Position numbers and translations under genes: made by a program. The notes under the pieces were generated by a model that saw nothing but the letters and a program-made list of their open reading frames with translations, was not told the DNA's origin and searched no databases. Positions 1 to 9,077 of a stretch of 18,725 nucleotides of DNA are shown piece after piece. Origin of the DNA: Spirogloea muscicola (lineage: Eukaryota > Streptophyta > Zygnematophyceae > Spirogloeales > Spirogloeaceae); assembly GCA_009602725.1 (NCBI GenBank), contig WELB01000008.1:718084-736808 (forward strand), read 5' to 3'. Position 1 is the stretch's first letter. Each line of letters starts with the position of its first letter.

Positions 1-60
1 GGGGGGGGGGGGGGGGGGGGTGGTGGGGGGGTGGGTCGGGTTTGGCTTTGGGGGAGGGGA
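1..60. repeat. G-rich low-complexity sequence end
   Basis: The window opens with twenty consecutive G residues followed by G-runs broken by single T residues. This is low-complexity sequence that could form G-quadruplexes. It is also the kind of sequence found where a contig stops, so its exact length should not be trusted. Confidence 0.8.
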
Positions 61-306
61 TGAGGGAGGCTGTGGATGTATTTTTATGCATCAGGTTGTC
101 TAATCGTAGGAAGAGGTTGGTGTTGTCTTGTCTTCAATGCCTGAAGTCGTCACTGTCAGATCCAACAAGGAAGGCTCATAAGACTTTGGATAAGTTGGCG
201 CAAAGGTAAGACCCCTAAGTACGTGGGGTAAGCACTCAACCAGCCTCCAAGGTCCTGCTAACTCCTGTTTCCTAACTCCTGCTAAATCTGTTTGTCACAC
301 CTGCAG
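61..306 (+). other. Partial intron upstream of the first visible amylase exon
   Basis: No frame here gives the amylase residues that should precede the first visible exon (the Asn-His-Arg region before the EGGTPDDR loop). The stretch ends in a pyrimidine-containing acceptor, CACCTGCAG at 298-306. A donor-like AAAG/GTAAGA at 202-208 exists, but the phase-0 frame leading into it has a TAA a few codons upstream. I read the stretch as the 3' part of an intron whose 5' exon lies before the window. Confidence 0.55.
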
Positions 307-2222
307 GATGCAAATGGAGTATGGAATATTTTCGAGGGTGGCACTCCTGATGACCGCCTTGACTGGGGTCCCTGGGCTATTGCCAAAGGAGACGAGTATT
401 CAGATGGCTCTGGCAATCCTGACACAGGAGATGACTATGGAGCTGCACCAGACCTTGATCACACAAATGAGCGTGTCCAGAACGAGCTAAGCAACTGGAT
501 GATCTGGCTGAAGAAAGACATAGGATTTGGTACTTGACATATCTCCCTCCTGATGTGCCAATCCCGTATGTTGGACCTTCCAAGTATTGCAAGTCCATCC
601 TCAGAAATCACATGTGGACAAACTTCACAGGGGTACTTACAGAGTGAGAAGTTTTGTTGTTGCAGATGCGTGGCGGTTTGACTTCGTCAAGGGCTTTGGT
701 GGAGAATTTGTGAAACTATACTGCGAGCGGACAGATGCTGACTTCTCCGTTGGAGAATTCTGGACGTCTATCAATTATGGGCCGGATGGTCCGGAGTACA
801 ATCAGGACAGCCACCGCCAGCAGTTGTGCGACTGGGTGAATTCCACAGGCGGACGGTCGACAGCATTTGACTTCACAACAAAGGGTATTTTGCAGCAGGC
901 TGTACATAACGAGCTTTGGAGATTGCGTGATCCTAATAGCAAGCCTCCAGGTGAATGCTTCTCTCCTTCTAAAGCAATTACCCTGAGTCTAGACCTGCCT
1001 ATTCAGTCTAGTGCCCCCTAACTTTTGAGCAGTGCCGTACAAGGGCGCAATGTAGGCTATGGGAAGGCTTGCATACCCGGAAAGCACTACTTGCTAATGC
1101 CCTTGTTAACCTGATAATTTGCAGGATTGATTGGCTACTGGCCTGAGAAGGCCGTGACTTTCCTAGATAATCATGACACCGGCTCTACACAAAATCACTG
1201 GCCATTCCCTGGTGAAAAGGTTATGCAAGGATATGCTTACATCATGACGCACCCAGGCATCCCGTGTGTCTGTAAGTACTCCCTGCAAACAATCTTAACT
1301 TATAGAGTAGGAAGTACGCAATCATCAACACCTCTCCAATTGTTCGAGCTCTCATTGCCAGGCAACAACAGCTTAACTTGCAGGATGCATTTGCTTGTCT
1401 TCGACTGGCTTGGTCATATTCAAGAGACATTTTTACAGCAGCAGCCATTGATCCGCTTTTTACTGTCTGCTGTGGTCCTCACAGCAACTGCTGATCAAGC
1501 TCATGTGCAATCACTGACATGGACACGTAAACTTTGTGACAGTTTGGGACCATTACTTCGATTGGGGTTTGAAAGAAGAGATAAAGAATCTGATTGCCGC
1601 GCGGAAGCGCAACAATATAAAAGCAAATAGCAAGTGCCGCATCCTGGTAGCTGAAGCTGATATATATGTGGCAGGTAGGTCACTTCATATTTGCTAAAGA
1701 TCAGCTCAAACTGATTATCTGAAACTGCGCGTGAATGCTTACGCTGAAACCTTCACAAGCAAAGGGTGCAAGTATGGTGAGGTTGTATGCAGGACCATAC
1801 ATTGCCTGAGTAACGTGTAACTGCACTTTGTGTTGCCACTGTGATGCGTGACTCTCGATTACTGGTCAACTCACAAGAGGCGATTTTCTGCAGAGATTGA
1901 TGACAAGGTACTTGTGAAGATTGGTTCAAGGCATGACATGGGTGAGCATTCCCCTTCGGGAGATTACAAGGTGGCCACTTATGGCAACGACTGGTGTGTG
2001 TGGGAAAAGCCAAGCCGACAAGAGCCTGTGCCAGCCGAGGCTGCACCTGCAGAAGAAGAGCCTGCTCCAGTAGTTGCAGCCAAGGCTGCTGGGGAGAAGG
2101 TCGTCGAGGCGAAAGACAAGATCGTTGAGGTGGGAGAGAAGGTCAAGGAGGTTGCTGGGTCAAAGGTTGCCGAGACCGTGGAGAAGGTGAAAGAGGTGGC
2201 CAAAGACGTCACATCCTCCTAA
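307..2222 (+). CDS. AMY: Alpha-amylase (GH13, plant type), 5'-truncated by the window, five exons
   Basis: Endo-hydrolase of alpha-1,4 bonds in starch. Exons 307-529, 666-950, 1125-1271, 1543-1674 and 1894-2222 join in phase (0, 1, 1, 1, 1) at GT-AG introns of 136, 174, 271 and 219 nt, giving 371 visible residues. The [14 protein letters not shown] loop opens the visible part. Catalytic residues follow in order: nucleophile Asp80 in WRFDFVKG, acid/base Glu105 in SVGEFW, and Asp187 in [10 protein letters not shown]. After the barrel come FDWGLKEEI and the C-terminal sheet (DKVLVKIG), which ends at CVWEK (residue 301), where plant amylases normally stop. The N-terminal third of the barrel, any signal or transit peptide and the promoter lie outside the window, so localisation cannot be read. 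All visible catalytic residues are intact, so the gene looks functional. Residues 302-371 are an unusual added tail, described separately. The gene is convergent with the ABC1 kinase gene. Confidence 0.95.
2010..2219 (+). other. LEA-like amphipathic C-terminal extension of the amylase
   Basis: Seventy residues follow the CVWEK end of the GH13 fold without a stop or splice site. The first 20 are Pro/Ala/Glu-rich ([17 protein letters not shown]), a likely flexible linker. The rest is a Lys/Glu/Val/Ala helix with near-repeats such as [20 protein letters not shown] and [15 protein letters not shown]. The spacing resembles the 11-residue repeats of group 3 LEA proteins. By inference it could bind membranes, a starch granule surface or a partner, or protect the enzyme during drying. 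No starch-binding module (CBM20/45/53-like aromatic pattern) is visible. Confidence 0.75.
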
Positions 2223-3334
2223 TGAGCTTGTCAGCTCATTTGATTGGTTTCCACACGCGCCTATCCACACTCCCTGTCACTTTCACAGCACATTCTGTGC
2301 TCGTGCTTTCACTGTGTCGCGTTTACGTATTTAGAAAGCAGTGATGCCTCGTCCACTGCTGAGGAGCCTCTCTCAGCCTGGCTTGTGATCCTGTGATCCT
2401 TGCTAGTTGTGAGCTTTTGAAGCTGACACTGGCTCCCTTCCTAGGCCCTGCCTGACACATTGCCCAGCTTACTTGGTCTTGCCTGTACAAGTTTGGTAAT
2501 TAGCTCTGCATGTGGCCTCTCGTTCTCTGAACCAGCAGCAAGTAGCTGCCGCTGTGGCTCATACTATGTGGAGCAGCAGCTTCAAGTAATGGTGCTCAGT
2601 TGCACATGGCAGTCAAGTATGACACGAGTGGCGGTCGACACCGTAAGCTTGACAATCTTGTCGCCAAAGCTGTGAAATTTTCGGAAGGAGCCCACAAGAG
2701 TCTGACAATAGTCTGTTCCTCAAATGTCGAGCTGCAAGCATTTTAGAAGGTAATCACAAGTATCTGACAATTACCTGTCAATCTCATGTCAAGCTGCAAT
2801 TCGGCTGGCCGTCTGCTGTATAATTCGATTCTTAGAAGTCAACGTTGGTGCGCCCAGCTCATTTGAGCGAGGGAGCAGGTGCACAGCATAAAGCTAGCAC
2901 TCTGGAAACTTTGCATGATTAAGTACAGAACTGCCCCAGTGCATTGATGTCCACCTCTTCATACCATACATATACAGAATATGAGGCAACAATGCAAGTG
3001 ACAGTTACTAGCATACCTGCTGAAATACACGAGATTGGTAACAGCATGGGCCATAATGCATGGCTGTGATGTAGAAAGCCGAAGGCTGTAATGTCAACTG
3101 TTTCTTGAGAATAGGTGGGGGTGGTTGAAGTTGATGCCAAATAAAATGGGGTGGGAGAAGCGAGGTGCTTCCATCATCTCCAGTAGGCCAAAATCTGAGC
3201 TACGCAACGTGTAAGGTGCTTCACGAGGTTACGAGAATTTAACGAGAAGATTAGTATCAGCACTAGCTTACTGGGGCATAAGTGCACCATGCAGCTCTAT
3301 TTGCCTGGGCATGGGCTAGCGCTCTCCGCCTAGC
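2223..3334. other. Convergent intergenic region with the 3' UTRs of amylase and ABC1 kinase genes
   Basis: No frame of more than about 75 codons is present and none resembles a protein I know. The region must contain the 3' ends of two convergent transcripts. I could not place a polyadenylation signal (TGTAA or AATAAA) convincingly for either. A decayed tandem repeat occupies 2648-2810. Confidence 0.6.
2648..2810. repeat. Decayed tandem repeat, unit about 62 bp
   Basis: CACAAGAGTCTGACAAT at 2693 recurs as CACAAGTATCTGACAAT at 2755. Each is followed by an imperfect match (CAAATGTCGAGCTGCAA against CTCATGTCAAGCTGCAA). A weaker third relative with TGACAAT lies near 2650. It is non-coding and lies in the amylase 3' flank. 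Confidence 0.6.
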
Positions 3335-6300
3335 TCACAAAGCCAGAGATGATGGATGAGGGGGGGCAGTCATGAGGTAGCGATGGTGGAGGCGCAGGAA
3401 GGAGAGCCACGCCTGGTGGCCCAATGCACGCAGGCTGTTGCCCACTCTCGCAAGCGCGTCCTGCACCTGCTGTTTCAGCTCCCAGGCTTCTGAATCCTCA
3501 CACGAGCACAAAGTGGCGCAGCAGATCAATGAGCGACGTGGGTTGCAACTTGAGTTGCTGCTATTCACTTGAGAGATGCACAGCAGCCACAAGGAGCCCT
3601 AGATAATAGATGCTCACCTAAGCGGCAGCGGAGGTTGAGGTAGTCTAGTTTGGCTCTGAGAAACTCGTTCCAGCTGCGCCCTTGCTCTGCAACCGTCACA
3701 AGGTGCAGGGGTTGGTCAGCTCAAGCATGTCTGTTATTATTGTGACTTACCCCAAGACCTTGTTGCACACAAGCATCCCAGCTACTCGATCACCAGTGGA
3801 CCACGTGCACAGCTTGATATGCAGCACTTCGCAGTGCACTGCTTCTAAGCACCTCCAAGAGACCATGAGGATCTAGGCTGCATCAGTAGGACGCCAACTT
3901 AACGTCCTCATGGTTATTGGTTCACGTACAGGGACCTAAGTGCACAGCTTGTCGGATACGTAGAGGCAACCAAGGCAACTAGGTGAAAAGGAATCATCTG
4001 AGCTATCCATTCTGCTTAGTCTCAATCACACGGCTGATATAAGAAGAACGAGCGTCTTAAATACCTGCAACCCCCTCACCAGGCCGATGCAGAGCAAGCC
4101 CAGCCACCGCGTACTTGGCATTTATCAAGAGCCGCTTGCGGGTCGGCGCTTCCAGCTTCCGCATGATGGCTCGTATGAGTCCACTGCTAACAAGAACAAT
4201 TCCAATCTATCATACTTAGCATTCCTTTGCCTACTAAGTTGCACACAACAGATGAGTACGGTTTGAACAGCGATCCATATTAGTGTGCGTCCGGGCGCGT
4301 AGTCTCGGCAGCACTCGATGCAAACTAAGGAAATGATCTTATCTTGTTGGGGAAGGTGTGACCACGGTCCATATCGATGCATGATACTGCTGACAAGAAT
4401 CACAAGAGAGCAAACCAAAGTGCAGCCAGGGGCTTGACTAACTCTGTGCGGAAGATGGTGAGCATCTCGCGTGGCAGGCTCTCGGCAAAGTTCGAGATAT
4501 CTGTCATCGTGAACTGGCGAGCCTCCTCCCGCAACCTCTCCTTCTCACTGGACGACATTCCCATGCCCAGACCCGCCTTGCTGCACCACCAGCCACAGTT
4601 GATACAGCACACACTAAGTGTCACTCTTATGTGACTTGCCATTGAAACTGGTAATCTGAATACATGCATGGCCCTCAGAAGCAGCATAAGAGCTGGTATC
4701 TAAGACCATGCCCTCCTTTAGCAGACACTACTTACCTGTCCAACGTCCTGCCAGTAAAGAGGACAGGCAGGAAGCGTGAGTAGGGGCCAGCACCAAGCTT
4801 CTGGCCGACGTCCTCGAGCTCAGCCTTGTCCAGCAGGATGAGAGCCTTCCACAGCCGGCAGTAGTCTGCACGGAAGCTCTCGCTGAGCTCCCGGTACAAT
4901 CCGTGGTCGAGCAGCACTGCAGCAGAACAAGACGCGAGCGTGACTGAGACTGCTTCTCAGATTATGTCGACTCCACAGCAGCACGACAGCAGATGAGCTG
5001 CTCAACCACCTGCAAGGTGACATGATGAGCTGTGCCTATACCTTGAACCCTAAACACTAACCCTTAAACTCAAACTCCAGAACCCTAAGTAAGAGAAAAC
5101 ACCCATTTGCGGTGGAGAAAAGAGTCTAAGAGCAGCTGCATATGCTGCGGCAAAGAGGAGCGAGAAAAGGAAGGAGGTAGGATGATGCTTGAGACGCACC
5201 AAGGCGGAACTTGCGAGGCCCACGGGCAGCCACGCAGGGCTGGACGAGGATGTTGCCGGGGTGCGGGTCCGAGTGCACGAACCCGTGGCAAAATATCATC
5301 TCCGCAAAGACCTCGACCAGGACATCTGCTACCTGCCGACAGCACACGTGGATGGCGGCTACTTAAAGCCAGGCAATTTTGATATGTCAAGGAACAAGAG
5401 GCTGCAAGCCCTCCATTGCACGCCCTTACTGTTTAGCCCCTTGTTATCATCATTTGCAATGGATTGAACACGCGCAACAATCGCTGGGATAACTCTCCAA
5501 GTTTTAGAGATTGCTTGTAAGTTGATCTCACCTAAGTGAAAATTTCTACATGACTTGGATTGGTTAGCTGGGCTCCTTCATCTACTTGACTCTTGCTTGA
5601 CTCATGATCCTCGACACAAGAACTCTTGCCCTAAGTGCTCACATGTTTGTCTTGCCTTGACAGGACCAATGTCCAGAATGGTCAGGAGGGGAATATGGTG
5701 GCTGGGTTGTGAGCTCCCAGAGCCAGGCACTTGTATATGTCAGGGACAAGAGGCCTCAAGCCTGTAGTGTAGGCCTTACCTATCAACCCCTATCATTTTT
5801 ACATTGTGCTAAGCTATTGCAAAAGCTGGAGTTGACGCTACAGAGCTTAGGGCTCCAAGCTCACCTGTGTGAGATCAAGCCCCTGCTCTTGTAGGCTGGC
5901 CACATTGTCGATCTGCACGCACAGGTCACGGGCAAATCTGTGAACCCTACAGCTTGACATCAAAAGCGGAGAACACATCCCAGATCAGAGACCTGTTGGC
6001 TACAAGCACTGACCAACATGACATCTCAGGTGTGAAGCTGCAACCACCTTGTGCTTCAGTACCAATCAACAACACACAGCAAGCACATCAAGCCCTGCAC
6101 TCTTAGAGGAGCACAATGAGGAGGAGGGCTGAAGCGAGCTGGCTGACCCTGCAGCCTTCCATGAACTCCATGGTCAACACGCGCTTCGTTGACATGTCCT
6201 GAAAGCCGCCACCAAGAGCTACTCTCAGCAGTGCTTCTAATCACCACAAGGCTCAGTCAATGGGTGCAGCAGGACCGTTGACACTGCAGGGCTCTATTTC

Positions 6301-8412
6301 TGCTTCAATTTGTGCCAGGCGTCTGATGCAGGACATTCGAGCAGGTGCACATGCCGTCCATTGCCACGCTGCCAGCAACACGTCCTCCGCCAAGCACTGC
6401 CCTACTTGAGATGCCATACAGTGCAGAGTCTGTCAGACATACCCTGTAGATCATGGGCATGCGGAGCTCCTCCTTGGAGGCAAACACCCTCGCAGTGCGC
6501 TCCACATTGCCAGCCTCCTGCACAAAGTCTGGCCGCAGCAAGTCGTCATATCAGGTGCAGCTGACTGTTGGGTGACACTGTACCTCGCCATGCCATCTGC
6601 CTCATTGAGTTGGTCGAGGCCACTAGGTGCGAGCACTGAGCACTTCGACAGGGACACCGAGCACTTGATTCGTACAGAAAGCCAGTTTCTGTATAAGAAG
6701 GGCAGGGAGGAGTCGCTGCTCACCAAGCTCCTTGGAGAGGTTCTTGGAGAACTCGGGGACCAGCCACTCGAACTGGTAGCCGGGAAAGAGCTGTGGCCAG
6801 AAGCGGCAGGGCAAGGTCAGCTTGCTGAGGGCCCAGGTACAAAGTCTGAACGGCTCGACGGCACGAGATACAAGACCAGGGAAGACATGAGAGAGACGCA
6901 TTGGCCTGCTGAAAGGCAGAAGCACACGCATCGAGCGGGACGCATGGCCAGGTGCGCACGCACCCAAGCAACGGCCTTGGAGAGCGTGGCCATGGTCGCG
7001 ATGTCCGTCTCGAACTGGTGCTGCAGCCGGGGGTACTGGACCTGCCTTGCGTGTGAACACCGGATCAGCTGCACAGTGCTGATCGTGAAGACCACTCACG
7101 CAATTCGTGCAGCAGTTGAATGAGCAATGCCCTTCCTTGAGCAAGGCAGCGACTTGCTGGACTGCGGCGCAGACATTAGCTGATTGCCAGCAGCTCACAT
7201 TTTGTGGCCGAGCGATTGTGCTCACCTTGACGGCCACCTTGCTGCCGTCCTTGAGCGTCGCTCGATGGACCTGTGCCAGCGAGGCCGCTGCGATGGGCTG
7301 CTCCTCAAAGTCCGCAAAGCTGAGAGAGGGCCCTTGGCAAACATCGACACGCAAGGGCCCGCTGATCATTGCGTGCACCACAGGCTGTCGTGCGATCGTT
7401 GCTGTCCACCGGCGTGATCATGAAGGCTTTGGTGATCACAACTCGGAGACGAGAGTCAAGGATTGTGGGACCTCGTAATTCAATCCACTCTCATCATGCA
7501 ACGACCAGATAGGGTTCTGGAGGGCCGCACAGGTCCTTAGCGCTGTGGCCAAAGTCCTCCTTGAGGACGGTATTGATGGCGGAGAACGGCCGCGGCTGCG
7601 CCTGCACGCCGTCCAATCGAGCAGGTGAGCGGCGTCGACCATCGCCGGCACGGCCCTCGTGGTGTGCGGAGCTGTCCTACAACTGGCTGCACCAGCAAGC
7701 ACCTGCCGACGAGGCCGTGCCCTGGATTGTTCTTTCGTGGTGACCATGCCTGCCATTGGCCCCGCCAGCGAGGTGCCGACAGCTCACCTGGTCCTGCAGC
7801 TTGACGAGCGTGGACGTGATCTCCTCGGGCACGTGCTGCATGGACGCCACGAACTGGCCCGCCTTGACGTAGAACCCCCGGTTGTCCTCGCACAGCCGCA
7901 GCAGCCGCGCCGCGGACCGCTTGTGTACCTGGACATGAGCGTAGCCACGGCAGCGGGCGGGGCTTCAGGCGCCGCTTGCCAAGCGGCTGATGAGGACCAG
8001 TGCTATCGTCCCGTTGCTGCCGATTGCTGGGCCCTGCAGCCAGGCGGCGGCGGCAGCGGCGGGTGGCAGCGGGGACTGACCTCGGAGCGCGCAGCGGCGT
8101 ACTCGGACGTGCGCGCCGGGAGCGACCAGAGCGAGAGCTTGTAGTCCAGGCTGGTGACCGTGAACTGCGGCAGCCGAGAGCGAGGAGCCAGCGCCACTAC
8201 GGGGCTTCAGTGCTGCCGCAGCGCGCCGCCGCGCCGGCCGCCGCCGCCGCCGACGCCGCCGGGAGGGGCGAGAGAGGCGCTGACGCAGTGGATGGCGCGC
8301 GTGGAGCGGACGAGGCCCCAGGAGCCGGTGACGAGGCCGCCGAGCGCGCCGTCGGGCTGCGCCCAGCCGGAGCCGCTCTCCGCCAGCGCCACGGCGCCGC
8401 CCGAGGAAAAAA
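3335..8412 (-). CDS. ABC1K: ADCK1-like ABC1/UbiB-family atypical kinase, 16 exons
   Basis: Atypical protein kinase-like ATPase of the ABC1/ADCK family, which acts in mitochondria or plastids on quinone and lipid homeostasis. Exons (high to low): about 8412-8285, 8164-8081, 7928-7788, 7601-7531, 7319-7226, 7041-6964, 6790-6724, 6528-6443, 6198-6148, 5912-5865, 5332-5200, 4916-4736, 4580-4443, 4183-4080, 3686-3618 and 3489-3335. All phases agree and give 540 residues. Motifs: KxGQ as KAGQ (91-94); Ala-rich loop AAAS (150-153); beta-3 lysine in VAVK (Lys171); ExD as ELD (218-220, Asp codon split by intron 7); catalytic loop HSDPHPGN (301-308); metal-binding DHG (329-331) in LLDHGLY, the DFG variant I know from ADCK1-type members. 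The C-terminal part continues through LDYLNLRCRL to the stop. The start codon is not resolved: sequence upstream of 8412 continues open but one base out of frame at the ambiguous base 8413. Confidence 0.93.
5042..5097. repeat. Degenerate interstitial telomere-like tract in intron 11 of the ABC1 kinase gene
   Basis: CCCTAAACACTAACCCTTAA at 5047-5066, followed by CCAGAACCCTAAGTAAG, is a run of imperfect CCCTAAA-like heptamers. This is the complement of the TTTAGGG repeat used by plants and many green algae. It lies inside the intron spanning 4917-5199. Confidence 0.55.
5367..5458. repeat. Intron 10 direct repeat, copy A
   Basis: This starts AGCCAGGCAATTTTGATATG and is related to the segment at 5721-5810. 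Both share AGCCAGGCA, ATATGTCA, ACAAGAGGC and CAAGCC, then end in a matching CCCCTTGTTATCAT or CCCCTATCATTT. The copies are 354 bp apart within the unusually long intron 5333-5864 (532 nt). Confidence 0.55.
5721..5810. repeat. Intron 10 direct repeat, copy B
   Basis: This is the diverged partner of 5367-5458. It has small indels (CAGGGACAAGAGGCCTCAAG against CAAGGAACAAGAGGCTGCAA). It is either an old duplication inside the intron or two members of a dispersed family. Confidence 0.55.
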
Positions 8413-8413
8413 N
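8413..8413. other. Single ambiguous base that breaks the ABC1 kinase 5' frame
   Basis: The only N of the window sits beside six A residues (8407-8412). On the minus strand the supported exon-1 frame (SSGGAVALAE...) runs up to this point. The open Ala/Arg-rich N-terminal frame upstream (8420-8560) is shifted: exactly one more base would join the two. A homopolymer length error is the simplest explanation, rather than a real frameshift. Confidence 0.7.
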
Positions 8414-8419
8414 CTGCGA

Positions 8420-8870
8420 AGGCCGCGCCGCCGCGAAGGCCGCTCGATGGCCGCCGCCGCCGCCGCGGTCGCCGCGGCGAGAGCCCCGGCGTTGGCGGGC
8501 TGCGGCGGGGCTTGTTCAAACAAGAAGAAAGATGAAAGGGCTCGCCCGTTGAGGATAGGGGCTGGAAACAAGAGGAGGCCCGTTTTCCCGATTCGGGGAA
8601 CGGTGGGCCGTGGCGCCAACCAGGCGGCGAGTCGGCCGCCGAAGGGGCTGGCCCGAAACAGGCGGCCAGCCCCGATCGACGGCCGGGCCTGCCCCCCCAA
8701 ACCCCGAACCTTTTCACTGCCTGGCTTTTGGCTGCTCAACAATGAAACAGCGCTTCCAAATCGACAGCAGTGGCTGTGAGAGGCCAGCCCGCGGGAATAG
8801 ACAAGGTCTGGAAGGGCCGGATGGCGCAAAAAGCAAGAGACTAATCTCTGAGACGTCAGCAAATAGGCAC
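8420..8870 (-). other. Probable 5' end of the ABC1 kinase gene: transit-peptide-like leader and promoter region
   Basis: On the minus strand one frame is open from 8862 down to the N. Near the N it reads as an Ala- and Arg-rich stretch (ALAAATAAAAAAIERPSRRR) that would suit an organelle targeting peptide. No ATG lies in this frame within the stretch, because no CAT occurs at a suitable place on the plus strand. Either the first Met is in a further upstream exon, or the leader contains an intron. A weak acceptor, TTTGAACAAG, lies near 8515. Long plus-strand frames here are GC-rich shadows. Confidence 0.4.
8770..8832. repeat. Dispersed repeat unit, distant member of the 16.8-17.7 kb repeat family
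   Basis: GTGGCTGTGAGAGGCCAGCC, then GACAAGGTCTGGAAGGGCCG, then a GATGGCGCA-like end. The same three blocks appear at 17472-17530 (GAGAGGCCAGCCC, ACAAGGTCTGAAAGGGTCGG, AAGGTGCA). The opening block also recurs at 17690-17710. It lies upstream of the ABC1 kinase coding region. Confidence 0.6.
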
Positions 8871-9077
8871 TCAGTACCTCTAGTCAGTAAGTGCGAGTCG
8901 GCTGCTCAACAGGGGAAAGACACTCTCTTCTGTACAAGCTACTACTGCGTTTAAGTCCTGTCCGGAACACCCGTATGCATCTGACTGGCCTCTTACAGCC
9001 GCTCTGTTTATATCAGCAGCCGCATTATTTCCGGGCTGTGTCCGAGCAAATTTCACATTCAACGACAGCTTGCTAGC
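8833..9077. other. Intergenic, nothing recognised
   Basis: There is no credible reading frame, repeat or RNA gene between the ABC1 kinase 5' region and the retroelement remnant that starts near 9078. Confidence 0.5.

Noticed and set aside
202-208. AAAG/GTAAGA as donor of an upstream amylase exon
   Set aside because: The required phase-0 frame has a TAA within 20 nt upstream, and no amylase-like residues precede it.
6572-7123. Plus-strand 183-codon open frame
   Set aside because: It is antisense to ABC1 kinase exons 6 and 7 and the intron between them, whose minus-strand homology is unmistakable.
6623-7381. Minus-strand 252-codon continuous frame as a single exon
   Set aside because: It contains exon 5 and exon 7 of the ABC1 kinase but reads through introns in between and misses exon 6 (VQYPRLQHQF), which is in another frame.
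8000-8779. Plus-strand 259-codon open frame and overlapping minus frames of 220-250 codons
   Set aside because: They lie opposite or out of frame with ABC1 kinase exons 1 and 2 and intron 1. The sequence is GC-rich and open by composition, and the products are Arg/Ala-rich without motifs.
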